64,000 nt of DNA from JAXDJH01 sp034663635 (GCA_034663635.1 JAXDJH010000026.1:62001-126000); one strand, 5' to 3'; positions 10,390 to 18,000 are shown, numbered from the stretch's first letter. Notes: generated by a model from the sequence alone, not told the origin. Program-made: numbers and translations.

Positions 10390-10462
10390 TTCGGCGGCTG
10401 GGCTACCTGCGTGAGGCCCCTGGCTTTGCGTCACCGCCTCGCGGCGGTTTTGCCTTTTCGAG
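10390..10462 (-). promoter_or_regulatory. Cyclic di-GMP-I (GEMM) riboswitch
   Basis: The minus-strand leader of the acidic exported protein matches the GEMM-I aptamer. It has a GGCAAAACC segment, a perfect hairpin ACCGCC-GCGA-GGCGGT closed by a GNRA tetraloop, the near-invariant GACGCAAAGCCA strand, and then a second helix pairing GGGCCT with AGGTAGCCC. The tetraloop, the GCAAA segments and the order of helices are the established hallmarks of this class. The aptamer ends only about 15 bases from the ATG and runs into the AAGGGAG Shine-Dalgarno site, so control of translation is likelier than termination. Whether ligand turns expression on or off cannot be decided by eye. Confidence 0.85.
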
Positions 10463-10501
10463 GAGAACGCTGCTCCCCAAACTTGATTCGGCAGGTTCGG
10501 G

Positions 10502-10519
10502 CTAGTCCTTTAGGACTAG
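10502..10519 (-). terminator. Perfect 8-bp hairpin at the end of the plsC-like gene
   Basis: CTAGTCCT and AGGACTAG form a perfect inverted repeat with a 2-base centre, overlapping the TAG stop codon of the acyltransferase gene. There is no U-tract. It lies just upstream of the riboswitch and may insulate the two units. Confidence 0.4.
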
Positions 10520-11316
10520 TCCTTCGGATCCGGAGATGACCCTCCGGCGGTTTCAGCGTCGCGTTTCGCTTTGCGCTCGGCCCTCTCCTTCGCGGCAAGC
10601 GCATCGGCTTCGGGGATCGTTGGCGCCGTCCCCCCGAGGTGAGCCGGCAACCACCATGCGTCGGCGGGCGCTGCGGGCTTCTGCGGATACGACTGCTGTG
10701 CCTTCTCGACGAGTTGCGAGATCGCTTCCATCAGTCGCTTCGTTGTGACGGTCAGATCGTCACCGGGCTCGTAGGCGAGCGGCTCTCCGATGTAGACGTC
10801 CATCGCGACTTTGCGCTCGAAGTTCTTCGGACGGCCTTTCGTCAGGATCCGTTGGGTTCCCCAAACCGCACACGGGATGAGGGGAGCGCCCGCTTCCATC
10901 GCCATACGAACCGCGCCGGTGCGCCCCTCGCGCGGGATGAACGAACGACTGATCGTTCCCTCGGGAAACATGCCCACGAGCTCGCCCGAGCGAAGGCACT
11001 CCACGGCCGCATCCACGGCTTCGCTCGCGTTCGCGAACCGGTCGACCGGGAGATGCTTCATGCCCCTCATGAGGGGGCCTGCCACGGGATGGTCGAAGAC
11101 CTCTTTCTTGGCCATGAACCGCACGAGTCGCTTCTCGCCGCAGAAGCGCGCGGCGTAGCCGACGAACACGAAGTCGAGATAACCGACATGGTTGCTTGCC
11201 AGAACGGCCGGGCCCGAGGTCGGGATGTTTTCCGCTCCGAACGTTCGGACCTGCCACCCCATGGTCTTGAAGAGGGACAGCGCGAGCCCGATCACCGGGC
11301 GGTAGACGGGCTCCAT
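10516..11316 (-). CDS. PlsC-family 1-acyl-glycerol-3-phosphate acyltransferase
   Basis: This 266-residue membrane-associated acyltransferase would acylate lysophosphatidic acid or a related acceptor. The catalytic HX4D motif is in SNHVGYLDFVFVG (about residue 35), the acceptor-binding FPEG motif is in MFPEGTISRSF (about 115), and PFxP-like APLIPCAVWG follows. One hydrophobic N-terminal helix (PVIGLALSLFKTMGW) anchors it. A frame extending 56 codons upstream exists, but it overlaps the neighbouring gene and is arginine/serine-rich shadow sequence, so the ATG at 11316 is used. The C-terminal tail beyond about residue 215 is charged and Ala/Lys-rich. It lies downstream of, and may be co-transcribed with, the GATase-like gene. 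Confidence 0.92.
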   Translation of the reverse strand: MEPVYRPVIGLALSLFKTMGWQVRTFGAENIPTSGPAVLASNHVGYLDFVFVGYAARFCGEKRLVRFMAKKEVFDHPVAGPLMRGMKHLPVDRFANASEAVDAAVECLRSGELVGMFPEGTISRSFIPREGRTGAVRMAMEAGAPLIPCAVWGTQRILTKGRPKNFERKVAMDVYIGEPLAYEPGDDLTVTTKRLMEAISQLVEKAQQSYPQKPAAPADAWWLPAHLGGTAPTIPEADALAAKERAERKAKRDAETAGGSSPDPKD

Positions 11317-11359
11317 GGCCCGCGACCGTATCCGGTGATCGTCCGAGGTGGCTACTCGA

Positions 11360-12208
11360 TCAGCTCGTCCTCCGCTTGTGCTGCGCCACGACGTTGGCGA
11401 AGAGGCGAGCCGAGCTGCCCGCGGACTCGACCTCGCCGAGGTTGAGGTCGGCCATCTCCGCCGCCGCGGCGGGAGAAACGGCAACCGACTTCTCGGCGGC
11501 CCAGGCCGAAGCGGGCATCGTGTGGCGGGCCGATCGGAGCTCTGTCCGTTGCAGGTAGTAGTGGCTGATCATGTGGAAGACCTCTCCCCCACCGTGCCCG
11601 AACAGCACGGCTACCGGGGACTCGCCGTAGCGGGCTGCGAGCTCGGAGCTCGACAGCAACACCTTGACGCGGCTTGCATCGTGGATGGTGATCGGATAGC
11701 TCGACGCCTCCAACCACCATTGGGGATCGTCGTTGTCGTCGAGCACTCCCTTGATGAACGGGTTGTCGTGATCGGCGATCTCGACCCGAACCACATCGTC
11801 GGCCGTGGGTCGTCTATTGAAGGAGATCGTGCCGGGGAACGCCGGCTCGATCACGTGTTTGAGCGCCCAGTCGGTTGTGAACAAGCTTCCACCTTGGGCG
11901 ACGAAATCGGCGATCCCCGGGATGGCGCGGGGCGGCAGGTTGCCTGGGCAATTCACGACCAGCAACTGATCCGGACGCAATCTCACCCCGGCGAAATCGT
12001 CGGGCCCGATCCTTGTATGCGGCATCTCGAGGGCCCCGAGCACCTTCTCGACGTGGTCGTAGGTGCCCGCCACGACGACGATGTCCGACGCCTGAACGTC
12101 CGCGAGAGCCTGAGCGTCCTCGGGGGCATCGGCGGCGATCTGACTGCGCGCGATCTGGGCCCCCGCTCGATACGCCCGAGCCCGCCTATCGCTGTCCACT
12201 TGCTGCAT
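11360..12208 (-). CDS. GATase1/ThuA-like conserved protein of unknown function
   Basis: This 282-residue protein does not match a named enzyme that I recognise. The first half has the strand-turn-helix rhythm of class I glutamine amidotransferase-like or ThuA/DUF4350-like folds: DIVVVAGTYDHVEKVL, a LLVVNCPGNLP strand-loop, then FVAQGGSLFTTDWAL, where a Gly-Gly-rich turn is typical. The CPG cysteine sits where a nucleophile could be, but the usual catalytic His-Glu pair is not evident. A later VLFGHGGGEVFHMISHYYLQR segment contains several His. It is transcribed divergently from the XRE regulator across a 92-bp gap carrying an inverted repeat, so regulation by that regulator is a reasonable inference. 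Confidence 0.7.
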   Translation of the reverse strand: MQQVDSDRRARAYRAGAQIARSQIAADAPEDAQALADVQASDIVVVAGTYDHVEKVLGALEMPHTRIGPDDFAGVRLRPDQLLVVNCPGNLPPRAIPGIADFVAQGGSLFTTDWALKHVIEPAFPGTISFNRRPTADDVVRVEIADHDNPFIKGVLDDNDDPQWWLEASSYPITIHDASRVKVLLSSSELAARYGESPVAVLFGHGGGEVFHMISHYYLQRTELRSARHTMPASAWAAEKSVAVSPAAAAEMADLNLGEVESAGSSARLFANVVAQHKRRTS

Positions 12209-12230
12209 CGTTCCTCCCTATGTTCGCTGG

Positions 12231-12250
12231 TAGCATCATTATTAATGCTA
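12231..12250. promoter_or_regulatory. Candidate operator (TAGCAT-N8-ATGCTA)
   Basis: An AT-rich inverted repeat lies between the divergent GATase-like and XRE genes. Its left half, GCATCATT (12233-12240), is repeated directly at 12275-12282, 42 bp away (about four helical turns). This is the arrangement expected for cooperative binding of the adjacent XRE protein; binding is inferred. Confidence 0.45.
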
Positions 12251-12288
12251 TCGGCACGAGAATGCACGCCTTGAGCATCATTTATGTC

Positions 12289-12294
12289 TATCCT
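12289..12294 (+). promoter_or_regulatory. Leaderless -10 element for the XRE gene
   Basis: TATCCT lies 6 bases before the ATG at 12301 and there is no Shine-Dalgarno site. This is the arrangement of actinobacterial leaderless transcripts, whose first base is the start codon. No convincing -35 is seen. Confidence 0.45.
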
Positions 12295-12300
12295 GACGGC

Positions 12301-12768
12301 ATGAGTCGACGAGACGAGGGCCGAGCAAGGCTGGGTCTGGCGATCCGGTTGATCCGCACGGGTCAGGACGTGAATCGCAAGGAGCTCGCCGAACGAACAG
12401 GGCTCTCTTATCCCTATCTCTCGGAGATCGAAGCCGGAAAGAAGATTCCGTCATCCAAGGCCCTGGGAGCCATCGCCGATGCCCTCGACGTGCCTGCCTC
12501 GACGCTCATGGAGATGGCCGAAACCTTTGAGGCCCAGCCGGAACCCCGGGCCTCGACAAGCGCCTACTTCCATGCGGACCCAACCGCCGTGGCGGATTCG
12601 ATGCATCCGCCTATGTCGCTTGCAGCCCCGCCGCCCGCATCCCCGCCGCCCGCTGCGGTGGCTCCACGGGCGGCCGACGATGTGGCCGAGATCGCCGAGG
12701 TGGCCAGCAAGCTCGGGCCCGAGGACAGGAATCGGCTGCTCGATTTCGCCCGCCGGCTCCGCCGCTGA
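12301..12768 (+). CDS. XRE/Cro-CI family transcriptional regulator
   Basis: The protein is 155 residues. An N-terminal helix-turn-helix (about residues 12-70) contains GLAIRLIRTGQDVNRKELAERTGLSY-type spacing with the recognition helix around SYPYLSEIEAG and the common PSSKALGAIADALDVP finish. A long Ala/Pro-rich linker (about 95-125) leads to a short C-terminal helical segment, VASKLGPEDRNRLLDFARRL, which may mediate oligomerisation. The frame is open further upstream, but the ATG at 12301 gives the canonical N-terminus and fits a leaderless promoter. It diverges from the GATase-like gene and is followed 35 bp later by the amidohydrolase operon, which it might also control. Confidence 0.9.
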   Translation: MSRRDEGRARLGLAIRLIRTGQDVNRKELAERTGLSYPYLSEIEAGKKIPSSKALGAIADALDVPASTLMEMAETFEAQPEPRASTSAYFHADPTAVADSMHPPMSLAAPPPASPPPAAVAPRAADDVAEIAEVASKLGPEDRNRLLDFARRLRR

Positions 12769-12803
12769 GGGTCGGTTTTCGCGTTTCTGGGTAACACCTC
12801 GTG

Positions 12804-13580
12804 ATGGACCGCTCACCGTGGGTGATCCAGCGAGGCAACGGCCCGATCGTCGCGGCCGCTCTTCACGCGGGCCACGGCCTGAGAGACGACATCCGTCCTC
12901 ACATCGCGCTCCCGGATCTCGAACGCCTCCGCGAGGAGGACCCCCACACCGACGTGCTCGCCAATGTCGCTCCGACCCGTGTGGTCGTCCGTCGTTCTCG
13001 CTTCGAACTCGATCTGAATCGACCTTGCGATGAGTCCGTCTGCCTCGAGCCTGACGATTGCTGGGGCCTCGATGTGTGGGGGACTCCCCTCTCCGAGGAG
13101 ATCCTCGAGCGAACGCGTAAGTTGCACTCGCGTTTCTATGACGAAGTCGGCTCGCTGCTCCAAAGGATCGAGAACGATCACGGCCCCTTCGTCGTCCTCG
13201 ACATCCACAGTTACAACCACCGGCGAGGCGGACCCGGCGCCGAGCCCGACGATCCTCAACTGAACCCCGAGGTGAACGTCGGGACGGGGAGCATGGATCG
13301 TGACAGGTGGGGGCACCTCGTGGATCGCTTCATGAAGGATCTTGGGCGCGGAGGACTCGACGTGCGGGAGAACGTGAAGTTCAGGGGCCGGCGACTCGCC
13401 GCGTTCGTACACGAGACGTTCCCCGAAACGGGCTGCTGTCTCGCACTCGAGTTCAAGAAGACGTTCATGGACGAACACACGGGCGAGGTCTTCCCCGACC
13501 GACTGGCGGGGTTGAAACGTTCGCTCGAGCTCACCCTCCCAGGCTTGATCGATCAGCTGGCGGAGAGCCGCGCGGCATGA
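12804..13580 (+). CDS. N-formylglutamate amidohydrolase-family zinc hydrolase
   Basis: This 258-residue hydrolase is of the FGase family (PF05013-like). Visible zinc-site features are ALHAGHG near residue 21, VLDIHSYNH near 133, and a late acidic LALEFKKTFMD stretch. Classical members cleave N-formyl-L-glutamate in histidine breakdown, but no hut genes are nearby. Instead the gene opens a coupled operon with a QEGLA metallopeptidase (ATGA overlap) and a GshB-like ATP-grasp ligase, so its real substrate is more likely a glutamate-containing amide made or cut by those partners. The ATG at 12804 directly follows an in-frame GTG at 12801; either could be used. Confidence 0.88.
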   Translation: MDRSPWVIQRGNGPIVAAALHAGHGLRDDIRPHIALPDLERLREEDPHTDVLANVAPTRVVVRRSRFELDLNRPCDESVCLEPDDCWGLDVWGTPLSEEILERTRKLHSRFYDEVGSLLQRIENDHGPFVVLDIHSYNHRRGGPGAEPDDPQLNPEVNVGTGSMDRDRWGHLVDRFMKDLGRGGLDVRENVKFRGRRLAAFVHETFPETGCCLALEFKKTFMDEHTGEVFPDRLAGLKRSLELTLPGLIDQLAESRAA

Positions 13581-14719
13581 CCAGCCCGGTAGATCTCGAG
13601 ATCGGCGACGTCGGTAGAAGGCTCGACCTTCTGCTCAATCTCACACCGGTCAATGCCGCAGATGCATGGATCGAGTTCGAAGCATCCGGCTTCACCCGGG
13701 TGCCCGAGTTCCACTACAGGCCGCTCGGTTTCGATCCGGCTTCCCTGAGGGACAAACTTCGGGCGCTGCCCATTGAAGACGCGACCGAGCCTGCATTCGG
13801 TCAACTACTTTCGGCGAAGGCTCGCGAGCTCGAGACACAGATCGACCTTCTTGAAGCGCGAGACACAGATGCCTTCATCGATGTCAGCATCCGTCTATAC
13901 GGTGGCGTGAGCGATCCGCTCCTCGAGAGCGCTCAGAAGATCCTCGCCAACCTCCCATCGCACGAAAAGGACGGAGAGCGCGTCGACGCCGACCAGATGC
14001 GCATCCGTGCTCAGCAGGAGCTTGATGCCTATAGGGCTACGTACCCAAGCTTCGACCGCACGGTCGAGGTGAGAAGCGACGTCGTCGACCTCATGGTTTC
14101 GCACGGCACGCTGATGATCGGCGAGCGCTCACGATTCCGTCGAACGCGGGTGGAAGCGTTGATCCAGCACGAAGTGGGAACTCACGTCGTCACGTTCTTC
14201 AACGGAGCTCAGCAACCGCTCTCTCTCATGTGTTTGGGGCTGGACGGCTACGAGGAGACCCAAGAAGGGCTTGCCGTCATGGCCGAATACGCGACGGGAG
14301 GCCTCGATCCGTTGCGGATGCGGATCATCGCCGCACGCGTTGTAGCTGTGAAGAAAGCTATCGACGGAGCGGGATTCCTCGACATCTTCGAAGAGTTGCG
14401 GCAAGACCACGCCCTCTCTCCTCGATCCGCATGGTCCATCACAGCTCGGGTCGCGCGATCGGGAGGCTTGACCAAGGACGCCATGTACCTACGTGGGTTG
14501 GAAGAGATACTCGATCATTGTGGGAACGGTCGAGACATCGAACCTTTGCTCGCCGGAAAGATCGCGCTGATCCACGTTCCCCTTGTAGCCGACCTAATAG
14601 AGCGCGGCGCTCTGAACAAGCCGGCGATCCGGCCGGCGTGGTTGGGCGGCGAGGGGGACACGCGCCTGCGCGCTCTTTCGCCGAACACGAACGTCATCGA
14701 CCTGTTGGAGGGCCCGTGA
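13577..14719 (+). CDS. QEGLA-motif (DUF1704/MATCAP-like) metallopeptidase
   Basis: The protein is 380 residues. The core carries ALIQHEVGTHVVTFFNG (about residue 192-208), an HExxTH zinc motif, and the diagnostic TQEGLAVMAEY (about 230) that names the family. In eukaryotes, relatives of this family (MATCAP) are carboxypeptidases removing the C-terminal tyrosine of tubulin; bacterial members are annotated vaguely as flavohemoglobin expression-modulating. That suggests a C-terminal exopeptidase-like activity here, by inference. Its ATG overlaps the previous stop (ATGA) and its stop overlaps the next start (GTGA), so the three proteins are probably made in fixed ratio. An upstream extension of the frame is shadow coding within the previous gene. 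Confidence 0.88.
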   Translation: MTSPVDLEIGDVGRRLDLLLNLTPVNAADAWIEFEASGFTRVPEFHYRPLGFDPASLRDKLRALPIEDATEPAFGQLLSAKARELETQIDLLEARDTDAFIDVSIRLYGGVSDPLLESAQKILANLPSHEKDGERVDADQMRIRAQQELDAYRATYPSFDRTVEVRSDVVDLMVSHGTLMIGERSRFRRTRVEALIQHEVGTHVVTFFNGAQQPLSLMCLGLDGYEETQEGLAVMAEYATGGLDPLRMRIIAARVVAVKKAIDGAGFLDIFEELRQDHALSPRSAWSITARVARSGGLTKDAMYLRGLEEILDHCGNGRDIEPLLAGKIALIHVPLVADLIERGALNKPAIRPAWLGGEGDTRLRALSPNTNVIDLLEGP

Positions 14720-15711
14720 AGCTCGCTTTCTTCGTCAGCAGTATCGGAACCGAGAAACCCGAGTACACGACCACGCGCTTGGCACGTGCCGCGGTCAAGC
14801 TCGGGCACGAGGTCTTCTACGTTGCCGCTGGTGGGTTCTGTCACGGACCCGAAGACGCGATGGGGACCGTCGCTCGCCCGGCTCCAAGCGATGCATCGCT
14901 GGATCTCGAGGACTTCTGCGATCAGATGCAGGAAGCCGAGCCTGTCTACCTGGACATGACGGAACTCGGGGCGGTCATGTTGCGCAACGATCCGAGCGAA
15001 GACATCGAGGATCGGCCGTGGGCCGTCGACGTCGGCATCGTCTTCGGACAACTGGCGATGAGCCACGGAGTCACCGTGGTCAACGATCCTTTGTGGCTCT
15101 CCAAAGCGGCGAACAAGCTCTACATGGAGGAGTTCCCGTCCGAGGTCCGACCGAAGACGCTTGTAGCTCGCGACATCGACGCCATCAAGAGATTCGTCGA
15201 GGGCTTAAACGGTAAAGCTGTGCTGAAGCCGCTTTTGGGGGCGAAGGGCCAAAGCGTGTTCTTCGTCCAAGGCCCGGACGATCCGAACCTCAATCAGATC
15301 ATCGACACGATTAGATCAGACGGCTACGTCGTAGCGCAGGAGTTCCTCGAGGGTGCTGAGGACGGCGACGTTCGGTTTTTCATGCTCAACGGCGAGCCGC
15401 TCCGATCCAACGGCAGTTTCGCCGCGTTCCGCCGCCGTCCAGCGGAAGGTGACCTCCGCAGCAACATCAGCGCGGGCGGCAAGTCGGAGGCCGTGGACAT
15501 CGGCGAAGACGAGTTGAAGGTCGCACGGACGATCGGGCCGAAACTCGCGGCCGACGGCATGTTCCTCGCCGGCCTCGACATTGTCGGCGACAAGCTCGTC
15601 GAGGTGAACGTCCAGAGCCCCGGTGGACTCGGGAGCATCGAAGCCTTCACGGGCATCGACTTCGCTCCGATAGTGATCGAGGCCCTCGTCAAGAGGGCGG
15701 AAGCGGTCTAG
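14716..15711 (+). CDS. Glutathione synthetase-like ATP-grasp ligase
   Basis: This 331-residue ATP-grasp enzyme is of GshB-like layout. The N-terminal Rossmann-like domain begins KLAFFVSSIGTEKPEY. The ATP-grasp core contains VLKPLLGAKGQSVFFV (nucleotide-binding Lys and glycine loop), VAQEFLEGAEDGDVRFFML, the substrate-side RSNISAGGK, and the metal-binding GDKLVEVNVQSPGG. Such enzymes form an amide or peptide bond using acyl-phosphate chemistry. Actinobacteria use mycothiol rather than glutathione, so this is unlikely to be a true glutathione synthetase. Coupling to an FGase-like hydrolase and a QEGLA metallopeptidase points to building and trimming a glutamate-like or peptide tag. GTG at 14716 overlaps the upstream TGA. 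The gene's end overlaps the opposite-strand gene by 4 bp. Confidence 0.9.
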   Translation: MKLAFFVSSIGTEKPEYTTTRLARAAVKLGHEVFYVAAGGFCHGPEDAMGTVARPAPSDASLDLEDFCDQMQEAEPVYLDMTELGAVMLRNDPSEDIEDRPWAVDVGIVFGQLAMSHGVTVVNDPLWLSKAANKLYMEEFPSEVRPKTLVARDIDAIKRFVEGLNGKAVLKPLLGAKGQSVFFVQGPDDPNLNQIIDTIRSDGYVVAQEFLEGAEDGDVRFFMLNGEPLRSNGSFAAFRRRPAEGDLRSNISAGGKSEAVDIGEDELKVARTIGPKLAADGMFLAGLDIVGDKLVEVNVQSPGGLGSIEAFTGIDFAPIVIEALVKRAEAV

Positions 15712-16340
15712 GCCTCGCAGCGCCCCTTCTTGGGCAGGCCCATGTCCGAGTCGTAGAACCACGTCGCACGCAACCGATCGTGTGTCGCCTCCATGCAGTA
15801 CCCGACGTCGTCCGCACTTACGATGTCGAAATTCACCTCGCGCGATTCCGCCTTGAAACCTTCGGCCACCAGAACCGACTCATCGGTCGTGTAACCGTCC
15901 CCATTCGTGGCGTAGCTCTCTTCCGCCGTCGCCGCGTTCTTTAGCGTTCCGGCGACCTGATCTCTCCAGTTGCCGCGCGCCCGGCGGTGTTCCGGGCAAC
16001 GTCCGATGCGCGGGTTGCCCTGCGTCGAGTCGTAGTGGCGAGCCTTGACGACGTCGACGTGTCGGGCTTCGATGCAATAACCGTTCTCATCCGCCCACGA
16101 CGCGAATAGATCGATCGACTGCTCGTCATAGCGCAGGCCGTCTTGTCGTTTCAGTCTGCCGATATGGGTCGTGTACTTGCGGTGATCGGTTCGGTAGCTC
16201 TCCTCGGCCGTCGCCGTGTTCTTGACAGCTGCCATCGTTTCGGCAACATCCTCGGAATGAGAGCCACCCCCGGCCACGGCAACGGGGGCCGCGCCCAGGA
16301 TCAGGGCCACTGCAAGAAGCGCCTTTCCAATCCGTCCCAT
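15708..16340 (-). CDS. Secreted protein with two tandem pilin-headgroup-like domains
   Basis: This 210-residue protein has a Sec signal peptide (MGRIGKALLAVALILG ... VAG). The mature part is a clear duplication. Copy 1 (about 30-118) and copy 2 (about 128-208) each start with KN(T/A)ATAEESY, continue through a YTT turn, and end with a GYC(I/M)EA strand, an HYDS or FYDS motif and a final GRC. The pattern of an N-terminal helix followed by GxxY and a disulfide-bonded strand pair resembles the globular head of type IV pilins and pseudopilins. The hydrophobic prepilin stem and prepilin peptidase site are absent. It could be a soluble pilin mimic, an adhesin or an inhibitor; function unknown. It diverges from the zinc metallopeptidase gene. 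Confidence 0.75.
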   Translation of the reverse strand: MGRIGKALLAVALILGAAPVAVAGGGSHSEDVAETMAAVKNTATAEESYRTDHRKYTTHIGRLKRQDGLRYDEQSIDLFASWADENGYCIEARHVDVVKARHYDSTQGNPRIGRCPEHRRARGNWRDQVAGTLKNAATAEESYATNGDGYTTDESVLVAEGFKAESREVNFDIVSADDVGYCMEATHDRLRATWFYDSDMGLPKKGRCEA

Positions 16341-16367
16341 TCGTCCCTCCTTGATTGCGCGATCTCA

Positions 16368-16426
16368 AGCTACGCCTCCGACCTTCCAGGTTGAAGAGGC
16401 TTGGCCTATCCGCCAAGTGGGTAGCT
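16368..16426 (+). promoter_or_regulatory. Candidate structured leader (three-way junction)
   Basis: AGCTAC (16368-16373) can pair with GTAGCT (16421-16426). Inside lie two adjacent hairpins: CCTC...GAGG with an inner ACCT/AGGT, and CTTGG...CCAAG. The result is a compact three-way junction ending 9 bases before the ATG of the zinc metallopeptidase gene, which lacks a normal Shine-Dalgarno site. It matches no riboswitch class that I recognise. Confidence 0.35.
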
Positions 16427-16435
16427 CCCTTTCCT

Positions 16436-17335
16436 ATGAAGTGGAAACGCGGCAAGCGCAGCGGCGACATCATCGACAGACGTGGGAACCCGGGCTCCGC
16501 GATGGGGGCCGGGATGCCCATGGGAGCGGGGGTCGGAGGCGCCGGGCTGTTGATCGTCATCGCGGTTGTGGTCGTGATGAACCTGATCGGCGGAGGCGAT
16601 ATCGGCGACATCGGAGACGTACTGGGTGGATTGAACGGCGGCGGCGTGCAGCAAGCCGATCCGGGGTCCGATCCCATACCTCGGTCCGAGGACGAAGACG
16701 TGAAACTCGTCGATTTCATCTCGTTCGTTCTAGACGACGTGCAAGGGACGTGGGCGACGATCCTCGAATCGACGAAGACTCCCTATCGCAGCGCCGAGCT
16801 GGTCCTCTTCGAACAATCGACGCAATCGGGTTGCGGCGGCGCCACCGAAGACATCGGCCCGCACTATTGCCCGGCCGACGAGCGCGTCTACATCGATCTC
16901 GACTTCTTCCGCGAGTTGCGCCAGCGATTCGGAGCGCCTGGTGACTTCGCGCAGGCATACGTGCTCGCACATGAGATCGGCCACCATGTGCAGAACATCC
17001 TCGGAATCGAAGCGGAGGTCCGCCGCGCTCAGCGCGAGGATCCGGACAGGGTCAACGATCTGTCGGTTCGCATGGAGCTTCAGGCCGACTGTTTCGCCGG
17101 GGTATGGGGTTACACCACCTTCGAACGCAACATCCTGGAATCGGGAGACCTCCAAGAGGGCCTCGACGCCGCGGCCGCCGTGGGCGACGACAGGATCCAG
17201 AAGGAGGCCACCGGGCGGGTCAACCCGGAAAGCTGGACTCACGGCTCTTCCGAGATGCGGATGCGTTGGTTCCGAAAGGGATTCGACACCGGCGATCCGT
17301 CGCAATGCGACACCTTCTCGGCCGATAGCCTGTAG
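16436..17335 (+). CDS. Neutral zinc metallopeptidase, YpfJ type
   Basis: This 299-residue membrane-anchored protein has PF04228-like features. The start MKWKRGKRSGDIIDRRG is the standard N-terminus of the family, which decides the ATG at 16436 over an in-frame start 27 codons upstream. A single transmembrane segment follows (GLLIVIAVVVVMNLIG, about residues 38-53), then an extracytoplasmic domain with the zinc motif AHEIGHHVQ (about 180) and a late QADCFAGVWGYT stretch supplying further active-site residues. Cysteine pairs (SGCGGA, HYCPAD) fit an exported domain. Substrate unknown. It lies immediately upstream of, but convergent with, the DUF998 gene, and is divergent from the pilin-like gene. 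Confidence 0.93.
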   Translation: MKWKRGKRSGDIIDRRGNPGSAMGAGMPMGAGVGGAGLLIVIAVVVVMNLIGGGDIGDIGDVLGGLNGGGVQQADPGSDPIPRSEDEDVKLVDFISFVLDDVQGTWATILESTKTPYRSAELVLFEQSTQSGCGGATEDIGPHYCPADERVYIDLDFFRELRQRFGAPGDFAQAYVLAHEIGHHVQNILGIEAEVRRAQREDPDRVNDLSVRMELQADCFAGVWGYTTFERNILESGDLQEGLDAAAAVGDDRIQKEATGRVNPESWTHGSSEMRMRWFRKGFDTGDPSQCDTFSADSL

Positions 17336-17378
17336 AGGTGCGTTACAGGCTCTTGATCCTCCTGCTCGTGATCGCTCT

Positions 17379-17987
17379 TTACCTAGGTCCGTTCCGAGCG
17401 CTTGACTCGCCCAAGCCGAAGCCCATCGAACGCGCCGCCCGGAGACCTGTGAGAACGAGCCACAGATCGAGGATCGTCAGACCGATCCGCTGGAACAGTC
17501 CGTTCGGCCCTAGGCCCGTCACGTGCGCGCCGAGCGCGAGGGCCGCGCAGAAACCTGCGACGAGAGACAAGCTCCGGTAACGCCCGGTCGTAACGCGCGC
17601 GACTAGGAAAGGGACGCTGCAGAAGGCTATGTAGTGCACACCTGCGGCGATGACGTGGCCGAGGTTTGTGTCAAAGCCATCGGGCCCCGGACAACCATGG
17701 GTGCATGGGAACGCTGCGACCCCGAAGGACGCGAAGCCTGCGATCACTATGGCAACCGCGCCCGCCGTCGAAGCTGATCGCAGCACCGGAGCGAAAACGA
17801 GGCATCCGAGTCCGAACGTCACCATCCCCGTCGTGACTATCCAGCGGTTCGGCGCGCCCAACTCCGCAAGTCTGCTGATCGCATCGGTTACGGGGTCGTA
17901 GCCGGGGCGGATCGCCCCCGCGACCACCCACGATGTGACGAATACTCCGGGTGCGACGATCGCGGCGAATGCTCGCCGGTCGCTCAC
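17379..17987 (-). CDS. DUF998-family integral membrane protein
   Basis: This 202-residue protein has about six transmembrane helices. The N-terminal signature includes FVTSWVVAGAIRPGYDPVTDAISRLAELG, typical of DUF998 proteins, with a conserved Asp-rich turn after helix 1, and the PCTHGCPGPDGFDT loop between central helices. Members are of unknown function, though some are fused or linked to sterol or lipid genes. It is co-directional with the cNMP-binding gene upstream but separated by only 13 bp, so the two may form an operon. Confidence 0.85.
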   Translation of the reverse strand: MSDRRAFAAIVAPGVFVTSWVVAGAIRPGYDPVTDAISRLAELGAPNRWIVTTGMVTFGLGCLVFAPVLRSASTAGAVAIVIAGFASFGVAAFPCTHGCPGPDGFDTNLGHVIAAGVHYIAFCSVPFLVARVTTGRYRSLSLVAGFCAALALGAHVTGLGPNGLFQRIGLTILDLWLVLTGLRAARSMGFGLGESSARNGPR

Positions 17988-18000
17988 GTGAGATCGAACG

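Noticed and set aside
14716..15711. Calling the ATP-grasp gene a genuine glutathione synthetase
   Set aside because: The organism appears to be a mycothiol-using actinobacterium, no gshA is adjacent, and the operon partners suggest another product.
17338..17580. Plus-strand frame starting with a membrane-like segment (RLLILLLVIALYL)
   Set aside because: After 20 residues it becomes Arg/Pro-rich shadow sequence fully antisense to the DUF998 gene, with no ribosome binding site; the opposite strand is the convincing gene.
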